Source: Bacillus albus
GTDB lineage: Bacteria > Bacillota > Bacilli > Bacillales > Bacillaceae_G
DNA: 64,000 nt
Assembly (NCBI RefSeq): GCF_001884185.1
Contig: NZ_MAOE01000014.1
Span: 1-64,000, forward strand
Direction: 5' to 3'
Positions within the stretch are counted from its first letter, which is position 1, and every line of letters begins with the position of its first letter. Shown piece by piece: positions 25,746 to 34,968 of this stretch. The notes under the pieces were generated by a model that was not told where the DNA came from, did no database searches, and was given only the letters and a program-made list of their open reading frames with translations. A program made the translations under genes and the position numbers.

Positions 25746-26357
25746 ATGAGTACGGCAGGTCTATTTTCAATTTTTTTAATCGGGATTGCTTCTAATTTAG
25801 ATAATGTAGGTGTTGGGATTGCATATGGCATTCGTAAAATCCGCATTTCGTGGTTTAACAATTTTATCATCGCATTTTTTGGTTTTTTATTTACTTTATT
25901 AGCTGGCTTTTTTGGAAACTGGATTGCGTTATTTATATCAGAGTTTACTGCAAACTTGATTGGAGCAATCGTTTTAGGGGTAATCGGGGTTTTTATTTTG
26001 TGCCAGCCTTTCTTGGGGCAAAGAAATACCGTAAGCTCTAACGATGGTAGTGTACTTATGGGAATTTTACGTGATCCAGAAAAAGCAGATTTTGATGGTT
26101 CTAAAACAATTAGTTTTTCAGAAGCAATTGTTTTAGGGATTGCATTATCTATTAATAATATTGCGGGTGGATTTGATGCTGGGGTAACAAACTTGAATCT
26201 GTGGCTTACAGCAACTATTTCTGGGGTGTTTAGTTTTATTTGTATTAGTGGTTTTGCGTATGTAGGGAAACGATTTTTAGCAGCATACTTAGGGAAATGG
26301 GCTACTGTTATTGCGGGAGTTTTATTAATTCTTATTGGGATTGATCAGTTGTTGTAA
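25746..26357 (+). CDS. ytaF: Sporulation membrane protein YtaF (MntP-related)
   Basis: A 203-residue protein with six predicted transmembrane helices in two halves related to the MntP manganese-efflux fold: 'IASNLDNVGVGIAYGIR' (about 13-29) and 'LGIALSINNIAGGFDAGV' (about 129-146), each with the conserved Asn-(Asp/Asn) pair. The loop between the halves carries the YtaF-type 'RDPEKADFDGSKTIS'. In B. subtilis YtaF is produced during sporulation and its function is unclear. Start ATG 25746 with GGGGTGG about 8 nt upstream. It is followed by a small gene on the same strand. Confidence 0.85.
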   Translation: MSTAGLFSIFLIGIASNLDNVGVGIAYGIRKIRISWFNNFIIAFFGFLFTLLAGFFGNWIALFISEFTANLIGAIVLGVIGVFILCQPFLGQRNTVSSNDGSVLMGILRDPEKADFDGSKTISFSEAIVLGIALSINNIAGGFDAGVTNLNLWLTATISGVFSFICISGFAYVGKRFLAAYLGKWATVIAGVLLILIGIDQLL

Positions 26358-26472
26358 GGAGAACAGAAAACAATGTTCGAGTATTTCCTTGGAAATACGG
26401 CAAAGGATTGCATATGTCGACGTACTTTTCCCCATACTAATACGGATTTCTTTTAAAGAAAGGGGGATCCCT

Positions 26473-26631
26473 ATGGGACGCGGAAAAGCATTTGATCATA
26501 AGAAAAAAGGGCATGACCATCAACCGCCTAAAGGTGCGTTCATTCATAAAGATGTAAATGAACATACTTTAGAAGAGGAAGAGCTACCAGTAAATATTGA
26601 GACGTATAAAAATAGTTTGAAAAAACATTAA
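26473..26631 (+). CDS. Small basic/acidic hypothetical protein
   Basis: 52 residues, MGRGKAFDHKKKGHDHQPPKG... then an acidic stretch 'EEEELPV' and a basic end KKH. It is rich in His, Lys and Glu with no hydrophobic core, and probably disordered. AAAGGGGGATC lies 6 nt before the ATG. A terminator follows immediately. I recognise it only as the kind of short conserved protein seen in this genus; no function proposed. Confidence 0.65.
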   Translation: MGRGKAFDHKKKGHDHQPPKGAFIHKDVNEHTLEEEELPVNIETYKNSLKKH

Positions 26632-26654
26632 AAGCACCTACATAGGTGCTTTTT
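26630..26654. terminator. Bidirectional terminator
   Basis: AAAAGCACCTA-ca-TAGGTGCTTTTT, shared by the small gene and the convergent DUF3969-like gene. Confidence 0.8.
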
Positions 26655-26994
26655 AGCGTATATCTTCAATTAGTTGTTCAGATTCTTCGTGCATGCTGTA
26701 TTCACTTAACACTTGAATGCAAAGCCACTTTAATTCTTCAATCGTATGTTCAAGTTCTTCAGGAAGTACATGATGAATGTCTTCAAGTCCCATTCCGAAA
26801 TGAATAAGTTCAAGCACTTGATCATCGATGTTCCGGTCCATTAGCAGCTCAAGTACTTCTAAATTGAATATGTATCGGTGAGCTTCATCGAGTGAAACCA
26901 CTTTTAACTTCAAGCTTTCTACAATACTCAATATAAAGAGAAGAATTGTTTTTTCAAGAACAGGTTGTTTTTCCATCTGAAATATTAGTTTCAT
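26653..26994 (-). CDS. DUF3969-like protein
   Basis: A 113-residue helical, acidic protein (MKLIFQMEKQPVLEKTILL...), with alternating amphipathic helices, no transmembrane segment and no catalytic motif. The N-terminal 'MEKQ-VLEK' followed by 'EDIHHVLPEELE' recalls DUF3969 proteins of Bacillus; I hold this assignment loosely. The start is supported by GGAGGTGTGAAGG. Monocistronic; function unknown. Confidence 0.6.
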   Translation of the reverse strand: MKLIFQMEKQPVLEKTILLFILSIVESLKLKVVSLDEAHRYIFNLEVLELLMDRNIDDQVLELIHFGMGLEDIHHVLPEELEHTIEELKWLCIQVLSEYSMHEESEQLIEDIR

Positions 26995-27132
26995 CCTTCA
27001 CACCTCCACATATAGCGCTAGGTTGTACTATACTATTCAGGGTGGGGGAGCAAATATGCATGATATAGAGAAACTTTCAGTACTGTTTTTGTAAGGGATT
27101 GGTAACTGATAAAGTTAAGGTTTTTATGGAAT

Positions 27133-27159
27133 AAAAAAATCCTGCTAGTATAGCAGGAT
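27133..27159 (-). terminator. Terminator after glutaminase
   Basis: TCCTGC-tagtata-GCAGGA, followed on the minus strand by TTTTTTTAT. Confidence 0.8.
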
Positions 27160-27168
27160 AACGCTAAA

Positions 27169-28098
27169 TTAAAAAATACTCCAACCTTCTTGAGCAGAAA
27201 GAAGTTCAAGAATTTTAAAACCAGCGATACTATTTCCGTTTGCATCTAAAGCCGGTCCGAAAATACCAATTCCCATTTCTCCTTTTACGCAGCCGAAAAT
27301 ACCACCAGCTACACCACTTTTAGCTGGAATACCAACACGAATCGCAAATTCGCCAGACTCGTTATACATACCACATGTAACCATAAATGTTTTACAAATT
27401 TTTGTAATATGTTTAGGGATAATTTGTTTTTTCTTATATGGATCATAGCCATCCATAGCAAAAATTAAGCCGATACGAGCTAAATCAATACAGTTTACTT
27501 CAACTGCACATTGACGAGTGTATAAATCCATAAGTTCTTCAATATCACAATCGATAATTCCGTTTTGTTTCATATAGTAACAAAGTGAACGGTTTAAGTA
27601 AGCTGTCTCTAATTCTGAATTGGCAACTTTAGAAGAATAATTAATAGTAGGATTATCTGTTATTTCACGTACAAAATGAAGGATGCGCTCCATTTTTTCT
27701 TCATTATCTTTTCCTGCTAACATGCTTGTAATAGCTAGCGCTCCTGCATTAATCATTGGATTAAGTGGTTTAGAAGGACTTGTCGTTTCTAACTTAATAA
27801 TAGAATTAAATGGATCGCCAGTTGGCTCCATTCCAACTTTAGAAAATACATATTCTTCACCACGATCTAAAAGGGCAAGTGCAAGTGTAATTACTTTTGA
27901 AATACTTTGAAGAGTAAATAGTGTTTGTGAGTTGCCAGCATGGATGTATTCTGTTTCTTTATGGAAAATGGCAATCCCTAAATCATCTGGATTTGCATTT
28001 CCTAGTTCGGGGATATAAGTAGCAAGCTTTCCTTTTTTCGTATATGGTTTTACTTGTTCTAACAACTGTTGTAAGTTGTTTGTTTCAATGCACTGCAT
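27169..28098 (-). CDS. glsA: Glutaminase
   Basis: A 309-residue serine-dependent beta-lactamase-fold enzyme hydrolysing glutamine to glutamate and ammonia. The catalytic pair Ser65-x-x-Lys68 lies in '[12 protein letters not shown]'. Other family segments are '[10 protein letters not shown]', '[12 protein letters not shown]' and '[30 protein letters not shown]' (in pieces). Bacillus commonly has two glutaminases; this resembles the GlsA2 (YlaM) type in length. The start at 28098 has AGGAGCG upstream. Monocistronic. Acid resistance or nitrogen use are possible roles by family. Confidence 0.94.
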   Translation of the reverse strand: MQCIETNNLQQLLEQVKPYTKKGKLATYIPELGNANPDDLGIAIFHKETEYIHAGNSQTLFTLQSISKVITLALALLDRGEEYVFSKVGMEPTGDPFNSIIKLETTSPSKPLNPMINAGALAITSMLAGKDNEEKMERILHFVREITDNPTINYSSKVANSELETAYLNRSLCYYMKQNGIIDCDIEELMDLYTRQCAVEVNCIDLARIGLIFAMDGYDPYKKKQIIPKHITKICKTFMVTCGMYNESGEFAIRVGIPAKSGVAGGIFGCVKGEMGIGIFGPALDANGNSIAGFKILELLSAQEGWSIF

Positions 28099-28422
28099 AG
28101 TACCAACGCTCCTATTTCGAATTAACTAAGTTTACTTTTCCCGATATGCTCGGAAATAAATAATAACATGAAAAAGTGGAATGATAAAACGAAAGTTACA
28201 TGTTCTATAGCAGGTCTTTCGTTTCGAGTATTTTGTAGTCAAAAAGGAGAATTTTCCTTTTATATAACAGTTTGGAAATAGGAGATTTATCCATAAAAAA
28301 TTTGAAAATAAAAACTACACATCTATACAACTATATGTTATTATGGTTATGTAAATAGAAAGCGTTTTCTAAGGCGTACTTATAATGATAACGATTTCAT
28401 AAATTTGATAGGGGGAATTAAA
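28099..28422. other. Divergent regulatory region between glutaminase and the PTS gene
   Basis: 324 nt without a plausible gene. It holds a near-palindrome AAAAGGAGAATTTTCCTTTT at about 28242-28262, the cre-like site at 28356-28370 and TATAAT at 28381-28386 ahead of the PTS gene. Confidence 0.5.
28356..28370 (+). promoter_or_regulatory. Candidate cre (CcpA) site upstream of the PTS gene
   Basis: TAGAAAGCGTTTTCT fits the catabolite-responsive element consensus WTGNAANCGNWNNCW with one mismatch. It lies 52 nt before the PTS start and about 10 nt before a TATAAT, where CcpA would block initiation. Confidence 0.55.
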
Positions 28423-29916
28423 ATGTTGCAGTTTCTACAACGTATTGGTAAAGCGTTAATGCTTCCAATCGCCGTACTACCAGCAGCAGGATTATTGCTT
28501 CGTTTAGGACAAGAAGACGTATTTAACATTCCTGTTATGGCACAGGCCGGTGCAGCAATTTTTGATAATTTAGCACTTATTTTTGCAATTGGTGTTGCAA
28601 TCGGTTTGTCTGTTGACGGTAGTGGAGCAGCTGGACTTGCCGGAGCAATCGGATATCTTGTTTTACAAAATACAACGAATGCTCTAAGTAAGACATATTC
28701 AGCAGCAGAGTTAAATGATAAATTAAAAAGTGTTCAAGATTTAGTCGGCTCAGTAGACCCAACTAAATTAGCTGATACAATGACAAAGGTTTCAAAAGCA
28801 GCGGCGTTAACGCCGAAAATTAATATGGCCATACTCGGTGGTATTATTGCAGGGGTTGTTGCAGGATTACTATACAACAAATTCCATAAGATTAAACTAC
28901 CAGAATGGTTAGGATTCTTTGCAGGAAAACGCTTTGTACCAATCATTACTTCAATCGTAATGCTTCTTTTAGGATTAGTATTCGGTCAAATTTGGCCAAC
29001 AATTCAAAGTGGTATTGATGCAGTAGCACATGGTATCGTGAACTTAGGTTCAATTGGTGCTGGGTTATTCGGATTATTAAACCGTTTATTAATTCCAATC
29101 GGTTTACACCACGTAATGAACACATACTTCTGGTTCGTACTTGGTGACTTTACAAATGCAGCTGGTGATATCGTTCATGGTGATATTGCACGCTTCTTTG
29201 CAAAAGATCCATCAGCAGGTATGTTCATGACTGGTTTCTTCCCAATTATGATGTTCGGTTTACCAGCAGCATGTTTCGCAATGATTGCGGCTGCTAAACC
29301 AGAAAAACGTAAAATGGTTACAGGTATGTTAGGTGGTTTAGCATTAACTTCATTCTTAACTGGTATTACAGAGCCAATTGAATTCTCATTCATGTTCTTA
29401 TCACCAGTATTATATGGTATTCATGCTGTATTAACAGGTCTGTCTCTATTCATTACAACAACACTTGGCATTCACGATGGTTTCTCATTTAGTGCCGGGG
29501 CAATCGATTACTTCTTAAACTTCGGTATTGCAACAAAACCATTGTTACTAGCAGGAATCGGTTTAATTTACGCAGCAATTTACTTTGTAGTATTCTACTT
29601 CTTAATTAAGAAGTTCGACCTAAAAACTCCTGGTCGTGAAGATGAAGAGGAAGTAGTTGAAGGCGAAGAAGCTCCAGTTGCAGGTTCAATTGGTGAAACT
29701 TACGTAGCAGCTTTAGGTGGAAAAGAAAACTTAACAGTTATTGATAACTGTGCAACACGTCTACGTTTACAAGTGAAAGATGCTGGTCAAGTAAACGAAG
29801 CAGCATTAAAACGTGCTGGTGCAAAAGGTGTTATGAAATTAAGTAATACGAGTGTCCAAGTTATCGTAGGTACAAATGTTGAATCTGTTGCCGATGATAT
29901 GAAAAAACACGTATAA
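28423..29916 (+). CDS. nagP: PTS transporter subunit EIICB, N-acetylglucosamine type
   Basis: A 497-residue phosphotransferase permease that imports and phosphorylates an amino-sugar or glucose. EIIC domain about 1-395: 'LMLPIAVLPAAGLLLRLGQ' at the start, 'LHHVMNTYFWFVLGDF', and the substrate loop 'LTGITEPIEFSFMFLSP'. EIIB domain about 425-497 with the phosphocysteine in 'VIDNCATRLRLQVKD'. No EIIA domain, so a separate EIIA supplies phosphate. The start sequence MLQFLQRIGKALMLPI resembles NagP/NagE rather than PtsG. GGGGG site 6 nt before ATG 28423. Likely under carbon-catabolite control. Confidence 0.88.
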   Translation: MLQFLQRIGKALMLPIAVLPAAGLLLRLGQEDVFNIPVMAQAGAAIFDNLALIFAIGVAIGLSVDGSGAAGLAGAIGYLVLQNTTNALSKTYSAAELNDKLKSVQDLVGSVDPTKLADTMTKVSKAAALTPKINMAILGGIIAGVVAGLLYNKFHKIKLPEWLGFFAGKRFVPIITSIVMLLLGLVFGQIWPTIQSGIDAVAHGIVNLGSIGAGLFGLLNRLLIPIGLHHVMNTYFWFVLGDFTNAAGDIVHGDIARFFAKDPSAGMFMTGFFPIMMFGLPAACFAMIAAAKPEKRKMVTGMLGGLALTSFLTGITEPIEFSFMFLSPVLYGIHAVLTGLSLFITTTLGIHDGFSFSAGAIDYFLNFGIATKPLLLAGIGLIYAAIYFVVFYFLIKKFDLKTPGREDEEEVVEGEEAPVAGSIGETYVAALGGKENLTVIDNCATRLRLQVKDAGQVNEAALKRAGAKGVMKLSNTSVQVIVGTNVESVADDMKKHV

Positions 29917-29927
29917 ATAATGAGGTA

Positions 29928-29984
29928 AGAGGATATCCGAAAAGATTGATGACATCAATTTTTTAGAGGATATCCTCTTTTTTT
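29928..29984 (+). terminator. Terminator after the PTS gene
   Basis: AGAGGATATCC pairs with GGATATCCTCT, with a nested ATTGATG/CATCAAT hairpin in the loop, then TTTTTTT. Confidence 0.8.
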
Positions 29985-30138
29985 GTTAACAATTTAACAG
30001 CAATCTTACTTTTGTAAATTTTCTTTTTCTTTTTTATACATATAGGTTGGTAATATGTGCAGTGCGTGATAAAGTAGGGATGACATAGAATGGAGTATCC
30101 ATAATCTACTAAAAAAAATTAGTAGAGGGATTAAATTA

Positions 30139-31407
30139 TTGTTGAGTAAGGGGAAAAAAGCAATCATGGATCAGGAAACAAATAATGCGAATGGGAAAGC
30201 ACGTCGGCCGATTGTATACATAAAAAGAACAATCATTCTCGTCTTACTATTTTCAGTTGTATATTTCATGTATACAAAAATTGTTGCGGATAATAAGAAA
30301 GAAGAAACTTTAAAAGCAGCAGCAGAAATGAAGAAACAAGAAGAGCTAAAAAAGAAAGAAGAAAAAAAGAAGCAAGAGGCACAAAAACAAAAAGAGCAGG
30401 AAGAAAAAGTGAAGCAAGCGCAAGCTGTGGAGAAGCCTGCTGAGGGACCACCTCAAGAAATTAATGAAAACGCTCAATTAGATCAATATTTACAAAACGC
30501 AGGATTTAGCGGGACAGCTGTTATTGTGAAGAACGGAAAAGTTCTTTTGAATAAAGGATACGGTATGGCGAACAAAGAGAAACAAGTGCCGAATAATTCA
30601 GAGACAACTTTTTATATTGGATCTATTTCAAAGGCGTTTGTAGCGACTGCTATTATGCAATTAAAAGATCAAAATAAGTTAAACGTAGAGGATACGGTTG
30701 CAAAGTATATTCCAGATTTCCCTCAAGGTAATGGTATTCAGTTAAAACATTTACTAACACATACATCAGGTATCCCAGAGTATGAACAGGGAACAGAGGA
30801 TATTTCTCATGAGGAATTGATAAAACGAATAGGAAAACAAAAGCGTGTTGGGAGTCCAGGGGAGAAATGGAAATATTCCGATTCGAACTATTCGATACTC
30901 GCCTACATTGCTGAGAAGGTAAGTGGACAACCGTTAGAAGAATATATTAAACAACATATTTTTGCTACTGCGGGTATGAAACACTCTGGTTTCGGTAAAG
31001 CGTTAGAGCAAACAAGGTTTCCATCGACAGGTTATAAAATAGTAAATAACAATATGACAACACCGAATATTCCAAGTATGTCACAACTATATGGTTGTGG
31101 TGATATATATACAAGTGCACATGATTTATATTTATTTAATGAAGCACTCTTCTCTGGAAAGTTAATTTCAAAAGAGAGCTATGATCAAATGTTTACAGGC
31201 GGAAAAAAAGATTACGGATTTGGATGGTACGTAGACCCGGGAAGTTATTCGAATCACGGTGTAATGCCAGGGTGGAATTGCTTAAATGGATTTAGTAAAA
31301 ACGGAAGTGTGTATGTCGTTTTATTATCTAATATTCAAAACAATATTAAATCGTTTGGTAAAGTGAATAACGACATTTATACGATGTTGCGAAATATTGA
31401 AGTGTAA
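30139..31407 (+). CDS. Membrane-anchored serine beta-lactamase-fold hydrolase
   Basis: A 422-residue class C-like/PBP4*-type enzyme. Basic N-terminus, one transmembrane helix (about 31-46), a Lys/Glu/Gln-rich coiled-coil linker (about 51-95), then the catalytic domain. Catalytic Ser162-x-x-Lys165 in 'YIGSISKAF', Tyr motif 'YSDSNYS' and the third motif 'NHGVMPGW' (HxG). Likely an exported peptidase/esterase acting at the cell wall rather than a resistance enzyme. The start is uncertain: TTG 30139 has GAGGG at 9 nt; ATG 30166 is the alternative. A small hairpin CTACTAA/TTAGTAG (30104-30124) sits right before the ribosome binding site. Confidence 0.84.
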   Translation: MLSKGKKAIMDQETNNANGKARRPIVYIKRTIILVLLFSVVYFMYTKIVADNKKEETLKAAAEMKKQEELKKKEEKKKQEAQKQKEQEEKVKQAQAVEKPAEGPPQEINENAQLDQYLQNAGFSGTAVIVKNGKVLLNKGYGMANKEKQVPNNSETTFYIGSISKAFVATAIMQLKDQNKLNVEDTVAKYIPDFPQGNGIQLKHLLTHTSGIPEYEQGTEDISHEELIKRIGKQKRVGSPGEKWKYSDSNYSILAYIAEKVSGQPLEEYIKQHIFATAGMKHSGFGKALEQTRFPSTGYKIVNNNMTTPNIPSMSQLYGCGDIYTSAHDLYLFNEALFSGKLISKESYDQMFTGGKKDYGFGWYVDPGSYSNHGVMPGWNCLNGFSKNGSVYVVLLSNIQNNIKSFGKVNNDIYTMLRNIEV

Positions 31408-31436
31408 AAGACTATCCGATTGGATAGTCTTTTTTT
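31406..31436 (+). terminator. Terminator after the serine hydrolase gene
   Basis: AAAAGACTATCC-gatt-GGATAGTCTTTTTTT. Confidence 0.85.
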
Positions 31437-31504
31437 GTGTGATTAGAAAAGATTGTTTCCTTGAAAAATGTATGTCTTACCTATCACACAAAAAGCCTGC
31501 TTTG

Positions 31505-31513
31505 TATACATTA
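31505..31513 (+). promoter_or_regulatory. Possible sporulation-type -10 element upstream of the glycan operon
   Basis: TATACATTA resembles the sigma-K -10 consensus CATANNNTA (first base differs), with ACA about 16 nt upstream at 31486-31488. Weak, listed because no clear sigma-A promoter is seen for this operon. Confidence 0.25.
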
Positions 31514-31563
31514 AGATGTATGGATGTATTTTTAGAATTTAAAAATAATAGGAGGAGAAATAT

Positions 31564-31965
31564 ATGTGTCTGTTCGGTAAGTATTGGGAAAAGTTATCGA
31601 GATTGTTTAATAGGCAATTAGATTATTTTTTAGATAATAAGTTGCTACCTGCTGTGGAAAGACTTTTATTTTCACAAAACTTCGCGAGATTTATTCAAAG
31701 AAACTCTAAGCAAGCTACGGAAGAATTTATTGAATCAAGTAGATTTCAATCTATTATTTGTAACATTTTAAAAGAATGTAATACATCACCTTTTAAAGAA
31801 ATTGCAGAGCAGTATTTGGGTAAAAACGTAGAAATTACTGTGACAGTTGGACAGTTAACGGGTGTGATTGTAGCGGTTGGAGATGATTTCTTAACACTGC
31901 AAGAAGGAATAGGAACAGAAGTTTTATTACCATTTACAAGTATTATATCAATTAAAGAAGCGTAA
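31564..31965 (+). CDS. Small protein with C-terminal beta-barrel (DUF2642-like), first gene of glycan operon
   Basis: 133 residues. The N-terminal half is helical and basic (MCLFGKYWEKLSRLF...). The C-terminal half (about 78-131: 'LGKNVEITVTVGQLTGVIVAVGDDFLTLQEG', then 'EVLLPFTSIISIKEA') has the strand pattern of an SH3/Sm-like barrel as in DUF2642 proteins. The next gene encodes a free-standing copy of this fold. AGGAGGAG lies 6 nt upstream. DUF2642-like proteins in Bacillus are often linked to spore layers, so the operon may act on the spore surface; that is inference. Confidence 0.65.
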   Translation: MCLFGKYWEKLSRLFNRQLDYFLDNKLLPAVERLLFSQNFARFIQRNSKQATEEFIESSRFQSIICNILKECNTSPFKEIAEQYLGKNVEITVTVGQLTGVIVAVGDDFLTLQEGIGTEVLLPFTSIISIKEA

Positions 31966-31981
31966 GAAAGGAGAGTTATAT

Positions 31982-32176
31982 ATGTTATTTACTGATGAAT
32001 TACGTAACCATGTTGGTGAACTAGTGCAAGTTGTGACAGCTGTAGAAATCATTGCAGGCGTTCTTTTATCTGTGACGGATGGGGCAGTAATTGTTCGTAC
32101 TTCTCCTTCTTATGGACCACCAGAAGATGTAGTTGTACGTATTCCTATTATTGCTTATGTTCGCTTGGAAGGGTAA
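31982..32176 (+). CDS. Free-standing small beta-barrel protein (DUF2642-like)
   Basis: 64 residues, beginning MLFTDELRNHVGELVQVVT. The pattern 'GELVQVVTAVEIIAGVLLSV' then 'DVVVRIPIIAYVRLEG' parallels the C-terminal half of the preceding gene product ('GKNVEITVTVGQLTGVIVAV', 'EVLLPFTSIISIKE'), suggesting duplication. AGGAGAG lies 6 nt upstream; the gene starts 17 nt after the previous stop. Probably an interaction or surface-assembly module; no enzymatic motifs. Confidence 0.65.
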   Translation: MLFTDELRNHVGELVQVVTAVEIIAGVLLSVTDGAVIVRTSPSYGPPEDVVVRIPIIAYVRLEG

Positions 32177-32189
32177 GAGTGATACAAGT

Positions 32190-33734
32190 ATGAGAGTGTC
32201 AGTTGTGATTCCAGTGCATAATGAAGCAAGTACTTTATCAAAAGTATTAGTAGAAGTGGAGAAGCTCGAGCCATATGAAATTATCGTAGTAGATAATGGA
32301 TCGACAGACGGTACGAAAGAAATAGCGTTACAGCATAATTGCCGTGTAATTTATTATAGATATTCTCTTGGTAATGATGTGGGACGGGCAATTGGTGCTA
32401 GAGAAGCAAAAGGTGAAATTGTTTTATTTTTAGATGGCGATATCGTTATGAAAAGTGAAGAATTATACAATTTTATTAAAGGAATACAGCAAGGACATGA
32501 GATTGTTTTAAATAATTTAACATGGTCCGTTTATTTGAAGATGAGACCGCATTATACGACGGTTGGAAAATATATGTTAAACCGTTATTTGAACAAAAAA
32601 GAGTTTGTTGTAGGATCTTTAATTGCGATACCGCATGCGATAAGTCGTGAAGTGATTGAAAAACTAGGGTGGTGGAATTTAGCGGATCCAGCACTATTTC
32701 AAGCGATGGCGATGTCTAGAGGAGTAGATATTTCTGATATGGCTTCAGTTGATGTCATTTACACAAATAAAGTTCGTCCTGTCCATACGGGCACATCACC
32801 TGGCTCTCCTTATCCGAAAGCGACTAGTCGTATTATGGGTGATCATTTGCGAGCTTTACAATACGTAATCGAAACATACGGTAATCGTGGTGGTTTTTCA
32901 GAGGGCAATAAAGATAGGGAGTTTGTAGGAAAGTATAAACCAGTTTTATTACAAAAGAAAAAAGCGAAATATAGTGCCATTATCCCAGTATCAGAAGAGA
33001 AAACAACTATAAGGTCTGTTATACAAGAAGTGAAAAAAGCAGGTGTAGATGAAATTATAGTTGTTGCGAATGGAGCTGCCGTAAAGACCATTAAACAAGT
33101 AAAGCTAGAGAATGTTATTGTTGTTGAGTTGGAGGAAGTGGTTGGGCATAATGTAGCACGGGCGATAGGGGCCATGTATGCTACGGCAGATATTTGTTTA
33201 TTTGTTGATAGTGATTTTGTTATTCTAGCAACAAATTTAATTCTATTTTTGCGCGCTATTGAAGATGGAAGTGATGTGGCATTAAATGATTTACAGTGTT
33301 TATTAGATATGTTTCATCCAGCAGATCCAATTAGCATGGGAAAATATTTTGTGAATTTGATAGCGAAGCGACCAGATTTATGGAATAACTCATTAACAGC
33401 AGTACCACACGCTATGCATAAAAAAGTAATAGAGAAAATTGGTTATGATTCTCTTGTGATTCCTCCATTAGCTCAGATGAAAGCTATTTTAGAAGGATTC
33501 TCTATTACAGCAGTAGAGTTAGTAGATGTTATAAAAATAAATCGAGTACGTCCAGAGCAACACGAATTTGTAAATGGGCGTATTTCAGCATTTGATCGTA
33601 TTTTCGGTGATCAAATTGAGGCGATTGCGTATTTATTACAATGTACGGACGAACGCGGTGGCTTTACGGATGGAGATAGAGATAGAGATATCATTCAACA
33701 ATTGAGAAGGGAAGAAGAGAATACAAATGAATAG
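32190..33734 (+). CDS. Bimodular family-2 glycosyltransferase (second module degenerate)
   Basis: 514 residues made of two homologous GT-A/GT2 modules. Module 1 (about 1-250): '[14 protein letters not shown]', '[12 protein letters not shown]', '[15 protein letters not shown]', 'LFLDGD' (DxD) and ending '[13 protein letters not shown]'. Module 2 (about 262-505): '[14 protein letters not shown]', '[13 protein letters not shown]' where NGSxD is lost, '[10 protein letters not shown]', 'LFVDSD' and ending '[13 protein letters not shown]'. Module 2 may be catalytically weakened. No transmembrane segment. ATG 32190 has a distant GGAAGGG; coupling to the gene 13 nt upstream is likely. It overlaps the dehydrogenase gene by 8 nt. 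Confidence 0.83.
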   Translation: MRVSVVIPVHNEASTLSKVLVEVEKLEPYEIIVVDNGSTDGTKEIALQHNCRVIYYRYSLGNDVGRAIGAREAKGEIVLFLDGDIVMKSEELYNFIKGIQQGHEIVLNNLTWSVYLKMRPHYTTVGKYMLNRYLNKKEFVVGSLIAIPHAISREVIEKLGWWNLADPALFQAMAMSRGVDISDMASVDVIYTNKVRPVHTGTSPGSPYPKATSRIMGDHLRALQYVIETYGNRGGFSEGNKDREFVGKYKPVLLQKKKAKYSAIIPVSEEKTTIRSVIQEVKKAGVDEIIVVANGAAVKTIKQVKLENVIVVELEEVVGHNVARAIGAMYATADICLFVDSDFVILATNLILFLRAIEDGSDVALNDLQCLLDMFHPADPISMGKYFVNLIAKRPDLWNNSLTAVPHAMHKKVIEKIGYDSLVIPPLAQMKAILEGFSITAVELVDVIKINRVRPEQHEFVNGRISAFDRIFGDQIEAIAYLLQCTDERGGFTDGDRDRDIIQQLRREEENTNE

Positions 33735-34968
33735 TAGTAAAGTAGCTATTATTGGCTTAGGGTATGTTGGCCTTCCTTTAGCAGTTCATTTTGCAGAGAG
33801 AGGGCATACAGTACTTGGGTTAGATAAAGATATTAGAAAAATAGAATCAATTATAAAAGGAGAAAGTTATATTCCGGATGTTTCTTCTAAAGAGTTACAA
33901 AGTTTATTGGTGAAAAAAAAATTAATAGTGAACACACCGGATCAAGGCATTGCTGATTTTCAAAATAGTGATTATGTTATTGTTACTGTCCCGACTCCAA
34001 TTAATGAACAAAGAGAACCAGACTTAAGTGCCCTCATTTCAGCCTCACATTATATACAACAAAATCTTCAAAAAGGACAAACCTTCATCTTTGAAAGCTC
34101 CACATATCCAGGTACACTCGAGGAAGTTATCATTCCTATTATTTCTCAAACGGGAAAAAAGGTAGGAGAAGATTTCTATATCGGATATTCCCCTGAGAGA
34201 ATTGACCCGGCTAATAGTCACTATTCTGTTCAAACGATTCCAAAAGTTATTAGTGGACAAACAGAGAAGTGTAAACAAAAAGTACAGGAGTTGTATAGCA
34301 CTACATTTGATGTAGTTGTTCCAGTTAGTTCTCCGAAAGTAGCGGAAATGTGTAAGTTATTTGAAAATATTCAGCGCCTAGTCAATATTTCATTAGTAAA
34401 TGAGTTAAACACACTATGTGAAAGTTTAGGAATTGATTTTTATGAGGCGCTTGAAGCTGCGTCTACAAAACCGTTTGGATTTACCCCATATTGGCCAGGG
34501 CCAGGGATAGGGGGACACTGCATTCCAGTAGACCCTTTATATTTTCAATGGAGAATAAAAAAGAATGGAGCAATTAGTCAATTAATTGAGGCAGCACATG
34601 TAATTAATGAAGAAATGCCAGAGAAAATAGTCCGGAAGGTGAAAGGTGTTGTGCAATCACCTACGACGGTTTTAATTGTAGGGATTGCATATAAGAAAGA
34701 TGTAAATGACTTAAGAGAATCACCAGCGTTGCCAATTATTGAATTGTTAATAAAAGAAGGGTATGAAATCGAATATCACGATCCATATATTTCTTCTGCA
34801 AAGTTTGAAGGTAAGGTGTACCAATCTGTTTCTTTGGATGAACAAGTCGTTAAACAAGCGGGTTGTATTTTAGTTTTAACTGATCACTCTAATATCGATT
34901 GGAAGCTTTTTAAAGGTATAAAGCGAGTAATAGATACACGTGGCATTATAAAGAAGGTGAGTGTATGA
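33727..34968 (+). CDS. Nucleotide-sugar 6-dehydrogenase (UDP-glucose/UDP-GlcNAc type)
   Basis: A 413-residue NAD+-dependent enzyme oxidising C6 of a UDP-hexose to a uronic acid. N-terminal Rossmann '[21 protein letters not shown]'. The central domain has '[21 protein letters not shown]' split around the catalytic Cys in GGHCIP. C-terminal '[24 protein letters not shown]'. The [10 protein letters not shown] form is closer to WecC/WbpA (HexNAc) dehydrogenases than to TuaD. It overlaps the preceding stop codon (ATGAATAG) and shares ATGA with the epimerase gene, so all three are translationally coupled. The order resembles B. subtilis ytcA-ytcB-ytcC. Confidence 0.9.
   Translation: MNSSKVAIIGLGYVGLPLAVHFAERGHTVLGLDKDIRKIESIIKGESYIPDVSSKELQSLLVKKKLIVNTPDQGIADFQNSDYVIVTVPTPINEQREPDLSALISASHYIQQNLQKGQTFIFESSTYPGTLEEVIIPIISQTGKKVGEDFYIGYSPERIDPANSHYSVQTIPKVISGQTEKCKQKVQELYSTTFDVVVPVSSPKVAEMCKLFENIQRLVNISLVNELNTLCESLGIDFYEALEAASTKPFGFTPYWPGPGIGGHCIPVDPLYFQWRIKKNGAISQLIEAAHVINEEMPEKIVRKVKGVVQSPTTVLIVGIAYKKDVNDLRESPALPIIELLIKEGYEIEYHDPYISSAKFEGKVYQSVSLDEQVVKQAGCILVLTDHSNIDWKLFKGIKRVIDTRGIIKKVSV

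Noticed and set aside
27056-27094. 12-codon ORF (MHDIEKLSVLFL) after a GGGGGAG site
   Set aside because: It has a good Shine-Dalgarno-like site, but is very short, lies in the region upstream of a minus-strand gene and has no terminator of its own; too weak to call.
28356-28386. A full sigma-A promoter for the PTS gene using TATAAT at 28381
   Set aside because: No acceptable -35 hexamer is found 16-18 nt upstream; only the -10 and the cre-like site are supportable.
30139-31407. Antibiotic-resistance beta-lactamase
   Set aside because: The SxxK, YxN-like and HxG motifs and the membrane anchor with coiled linker fit cell-wall peptidase/esterase relatives better than a secreted resistance enzyme.
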